Source: JAKQIM01 sp029557965
GTDB lineage: Bacteria; Chloroflexota; Anaerolineae; Anaerolineales; UBA4823
Reading direction: 5' to 3'
Length of the DNA stretch: 16,157 bases
NCBI GenBank assembly: GCA_035341015.1
Contig: DAOQUL010000087.1
Span: 1 to 16,157 of the forward strand
Under the pieces are notes generated by a model. That model was not told the DNA's origin, did no database searches, and worked only from the letters and a program-made list of their open reading frames with translations. Position numbers and translations under genes: made by a program. Within the stretch, counting starts at the first letter, position 1, and each line of letters starts with the position of its first letter. This document shows positions 13,664 to 16,157 of this stretch, piece by piece.

Positions 13664-15673
13664 ATGTCGCTGATCACTGCTGTTGGCCTGTCTAAATCGT
13701 TTGGGCAGGTAGATATTTTCTCAAAGATTTCGTTGAGCATCCCCCACCGGGCGCGCGTGGCCATTGTGGGGCCGAATGGAATCGGTAAGACCACCCTGCT
13801 GCGCATCTTGGCAGGTTACGAAGAAGCCTCTGCCGGCACGGTCACCCGGGCGCGCAGTTTGCAGATCGGTTACCTGCCTCAAGAGGCCGGGTTTGATGCC
13901 ACCCATACCCTGTGGGAAGAGTGCCTGAAGCCCTTTGCTAAACTGCGTGAGCAAGAGGCCGAGCTGGCCCAGCTAGAGGCAGACATGGCTGACCCTGCCC
14001 AGGCCGAGACGGTCTTGGCCCGTTATGGCAAGCTGCAGGCCGAATTTGACCACGCCGGCGGGTACACCTATGTCAGCCGCATCCAGCAGGTGTTGGGTGG
14101 GCTGGGCTTCAAGACAGATGAATTCCATTATCCCCTGCCGCATCTTTCAGGCGGACAGCGTACACGTGCTTTGCTGGCGCGTCTGCTGCTTTCTGAGCCA
14201 GATTTGTTGATCTTGGATGAGCCCACCAACCACCTGGATATTGAGGCCGTGGAATGGCTGGAAGGACATCTCAGTCAATGGAAGGGGGCCACACTGATCG
14301 TCTCTCATGACCGGTATTTCTTGGATCGCGTGGTCAATACCATTTGGGAGATGACGCGCGCCGGCTTTGAGGTCTATCACGGCACCTACACGGCTTATGT
14401 GCAAACCCGCCAAGAGCGCTGGGATCACAGGCAGGAGATCTTCGATGCTGAGAAGGAACGCCTGCTGAAAGAAATGGAATATATCAAGCGCAACATTTCG
14501 GGCCAAAATGTGACCCAGGCCCGCGGCCGTTTGCGCCGCCTGACGCGCCGCTTGCAGGCAATCGAGCAGGTGGGCATCGAGGCGGTGACGAGCAAGGCCT
14601 GGGGAGAACTGAGCGAAGAGGTGGATACCACCACCAGTTTGATGGGGGTGGAGGAAGCCGAACGCCGCGTGCGCGCCCTCTCCCTGCCCTCCAGCCGCCC
14701 GCCGCACCTGCACCTGAATCTGAGGGCCGACCTGCGCAGCGGCGAGCTGGTGCTGCGCACCTACGACCTGAAGGTGGGCTACCCGGGCAATTTGCTGTTC
14801 ACGGCCCCAGATATTGAGCTCAGGCGGCTGGAATGTGCCGCCTTGATCGGCCCCAACGGGGCTGGTAAAACCACTTTTCTGAAGACCATCCTTGAAAAGA
14901 TTCCCCCCCTGGATGGGGATGTAATGCTGGGGGCCAGCTTGAACGTGGGTTATTTTGCCCAGGCGCACGAAGACCTGCTCCCTGAGCGTACCCTGGCCCA
15001 AGAGATCGATGCCGTGGCGCCGCAAATGCTGCTCTCTGATATCCGCCGCTACCTGGCACGTTTCTTGTTCACCGGCGATGATGTTTTCAAGCCGGTCAGC
15101 GTGCTTTCGGGCGGCGAACGCGGGCGCCTGGCTTTGGCCAAGCTGGCCCTGACCGGTGCTAACCTTCTGCTCTTGGATGAGCCTACCAACCATTTGGATA
15201 TCCCCTCTCAAGAGGTGCTGCAAGAGGTGCTGGCTGATTTTGCAGGCACCATTCTGCTGGTATCGCATGATCGCTACCTGATCGATGCGCTGGCAACCCA
15301 GGTTTGGGAGATTGACGAGCCCCAGGGTGCTTTACGGGTCTTCAATGGCAGCTACAGCCAATATAAGGCTGAACAAGAGGCGGCGCGTGAATCTGCCCGG
15401 CTGGCCGAATCTCAATCCAAGAGCAAGGTGACCCTGCAGAAAACGGGGCTCAGCCTGGATGAGAAACGCCGCCGCAAGCGTTTGAAAGAGGTGGAAGGAT
15501 TGATCGCCGGCCTGGAAGATGAGCAGGCGGTTCTGGCCCGCAAGCTCGAAAACCCACCTGCCGACCCGGTCAAGGTACAAAAGTTGGGCAGCGAATATAT
15601 GCGCGTGCAGAAGGAACTGGATCAGTTAATGGAGGAATGGGGGGAACTTCAGGAGATGTCAGCTCCGGAATAA
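13664..15673 (+). CDS. ABC-F family ATP-binding cassette translation factor (Uup/EttA-like)
   Basis: ABC-F proteins are soluble, with two ATPase domains and no membrane segments; they bind the ribosomal E site and adjust translation. The 669-residue protein has domain 1 with Walker A GPNGIGKTT (36-44), signature LSGGQ (161-165), Walker B LLILDEPTNHLD (181-192) and H-loop SHDR (214-217). A long charged linker (about 245-335, with GQNVTQARGRLRRLTRRL) matches the P-site tRNA-interaction motif region. Domain 2 has GPNGAGKTT (396-404), LSGGE (481-485), LLLLDEPTNHLD (501-512) and SHDR (534-537). The C-terminus (about 570-662) is a charged predicted coiled coil. Both ATPase sites look intact. The start at 13664 gives the usual N-terminus (MSLITAVGLSKSFG). 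Whether it is a housekeeping factor or an antibiotic-protection type cannot be decided here; no resistance genes are nearby. Confidence 0.94.
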   Translation: MSLITAVGLSKSFGQVDIFSKISLSIPHRARVAIVGPNGIGKTTLLRILAGYEEASAGTVTRARSLQIGYLPQEAGFDATHTLWEECLKPFAKLREQEAELAQLEADMADPAQAETVLARYGKLQAEFDHAGGYTYVSRIQQVLGGLGFKTDEFHYPLPHLSGGQRTRALLARLLLSEPDLLILDEPTNHLDIEAVEWLEGHLSQWKGATLIVSHDRYFLDRVVNTIWEMTRAGFEVYHGTYTAYVQTRQERWDHRQEIFDAEKERLLKEMEYIKRNISGQNVTQARGRLRRLTRRLQAIEQVGIEAVTSKAWGELSEEVDTTTSLMGVEEAERRVRALSLPSSRPPHLHLNLRADLRSGELVLRTYDLKVGYPGNLLFTAPDIELRRLECAALIGPNGAGKTTFLKTILEKIPPLDGDVMLGASLNVGYFAQAHEDLLPERTLAQEIDAVAPQMLLSDIRRYLARFLFTGDDVFKPVSVLSGGERGRLALAKLALTGANLLLLDEPTNHLDIPSQEVLQEVLADFAGTILLVSHDRYLIDALATQVWEIDEPQGALRVFNGSYSQYKAEQEAARESARLAESQSKSKVTLQKTGLSLDEKRRRKRLKEVEGLIAGLEDEQAVLARKLENPPADPVKVQKLGSEYMRVQKELDQLMEEWGELQEMSAPE

Positions 15674-15695
15674 ACGCTGGCCGTGTTTTGCTGCT

Positions 15696-15719
15696 TCACC
15701 GGCCCAGGCAGGCCGGTGA
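15696..15719. terminator. 9-bp GC-rich hairpin between ABC-F and convergent gene
   Basis: TCACCGGCC (15696-15704) pairs perfectly with 15711-15719 around a 6-base loop (CAGGCA). It starts 22 bases after the ABC-F stop on the plus strand. On the minus strand the stop codon of the convergent gene (15696-15698) is inside the stem. The plus side is followed only by TGTTTC, so there is no real U-tract. Confidence 0.65.
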
Positions 15720-16157
15720 TGTTTCGGGGATGACTTGGTGATCGGGGCCAATGCTGACATCTTCCAATAAGGACAAAATGAAGCGTTGGCTGCTCATGAA
15801 GTAGCTGTATGGGAAGTTGATTTGTTCAAACTGGCTGCTCAGTAATCGGCTTTGCGAGTCAGCCAGGATCAGCCCGGCCGTGCTTTTGATCAACATGGTT
15901 TCGAACGGGGTTAAGCCCTGCAAGATCTCTGCGTCACTGCCCAATCGTAAATAAATGGCCGCATCCGATAAACGACTCCAATCGTAAGTGGTATCGAAGG
16001 CAACTGTCTTGTAACCCACTGCCTCTAGCCAATGCCGGATGCGGCTTTGTTTGAGCATGACCCAGGTATTCTCCATTTCAACGGGGGTGTTATTTGCTTC
16101 AGCCAGCAGCGTGTCCAGATACTCCATGTTGAGCGCTGAGGTCAGAGAGCCCAGGGT
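15696..16157 (-). CDS. Partial gene: fragment resembling membrane sulfatase-like proteins, possibly 3'-truncated
   Basis: The reading frame is open from the window edge (the ten codons upstream of the ATG at 16127 are also open), so the true start lies outside. The visible 153 residues form the C-terminal end: SLTSALNMEYLD, then RIRHWLEAVGYKTVAF, DAAIYL, LTPFETMLIKST, and RFILSLLED just before the stop. From memory this order resembles the segment before the catalytic domain of sulfatase-like or phosphoglycerol-transferase-like membrane proteins of Anaerolineae, where a motif like GPKFVFAHI with PHPPF comes next. Here the frame instead gives GPDHQVIPETSPACLGR and stops. Neither other minus-strand frame down to the ABC-F gene shows the expected motif. 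It may therefore be truncated, or be another family that naturally ends here. Family assignment is tentative. Confidence 0.5.
   Translation of the reverse strand, partial: TLGSLTSALNMEYLDTLLAEANNTPVEMENTWVMLKQSRIRHWLEAVGYKTVAFDTTYDWSRLSDAAIYLRLGSDAEILQGLTPFETMLIKSTAGLILADSQSRLLSSQFEQINFPYSYFMSSQRFILSLLEDVSIGPDHQVIPETSPACLGR

Noticed and set aside
13531..13806. N-terminal extension of the first LCP gene
   Set aside because: The extra 92 residues are not LCP-like, overlap the ABC-F coding region and would place the TATAAT promoter inside the gene.
14147..15268. Minus-strand open frame of 373 codons opposite the ABC-F gene
   Set aside because: It lies wholly inside a gene with intact paired ATPase motifs, and its own translation is rich in Gln, His and Gly with no recognisable motif.

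Overview
The window looks like chromosomal DNA of a GC-rich bacterium. It most resembles an Anaerolineae-type member of the Chloroflexota. The hints are the Ala/Pro/Thr-rich linker after the lipoprotein cysteine, two LCP proteins with Pro/Thr-rich spacers, a stand-alone RecD2, and a fragment resembling membrane sulfatase-like proteins I remember from that class. No phylogenetic marker gene is present, so this placement is an inference. Coding density is very high: no gene-free stretch exceeds about 135 bases. I see no tRNA, rRNA, CRISPR array, insertion sequence or phage gene.

Region 1 (28-8315, + strand) is a six-gene run that reads as one pathway: a sugar-binding lipoprotein, two ABC permeases, a cytoplasmic family 3 glycoside hydrolase, xylose isomerase (xylA) and xylulokinase (xylB). 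The simplest reading is that short xylo-oligosaccharides are captured outside, imported intact, cut to xylose by the GH3 enzyme, isomerised to xylulose and phosphorylated to xylulose 5-phosphate for the pentose phosphate pathway. The transporter ATPase and any regulator are not in the window. A perfect 13-bp hairpin separates the binding-protein gene from the permeases and probably lets the binding protein be made in excess. A perfect 19-bp hairpin (8326-8372) closes the operon and also serves the convergent recD2.

Region 2 (8384-13530, - strand) is read from high to low coordinates: two tandem LytR-CpsA-Psr (LCP) cell-envelope glycan transferases that are clearly paralogues and overlap by ATGA, then a RecD2-type helicase with a GTG start. 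The first LCP gene has a TATAAT box only 9 bases before its ATG and no Shine-Dalgarno sequence, so its transcript is probably nearly leaderless.

Region 3 (13664-15673, + strand) is a duplicated-ATPase ABC-F translation factor, divergent from the LCP genes across a 133-bp intergenic region.

Region 4 (15696-16157, - strand) is the 3' part of a gene that enters from beyond the window. It resembles the segment just before the catalytic domain of membrane sulfatase-like proteins but stops before that domain would begin, so it may be 3'-truncated. Its stop codon lies in a hairpin shared with the end of the ABC-F gene.

I do not see a clearly new biological system. The points most worth a second look are the inter-gene hairpin in the sugar operon, the G9 tract in the hydrolase gene, the near-leaderless LCP promoter, the LCP tandem duplication and the possibly truncated sulfatase-like gene.
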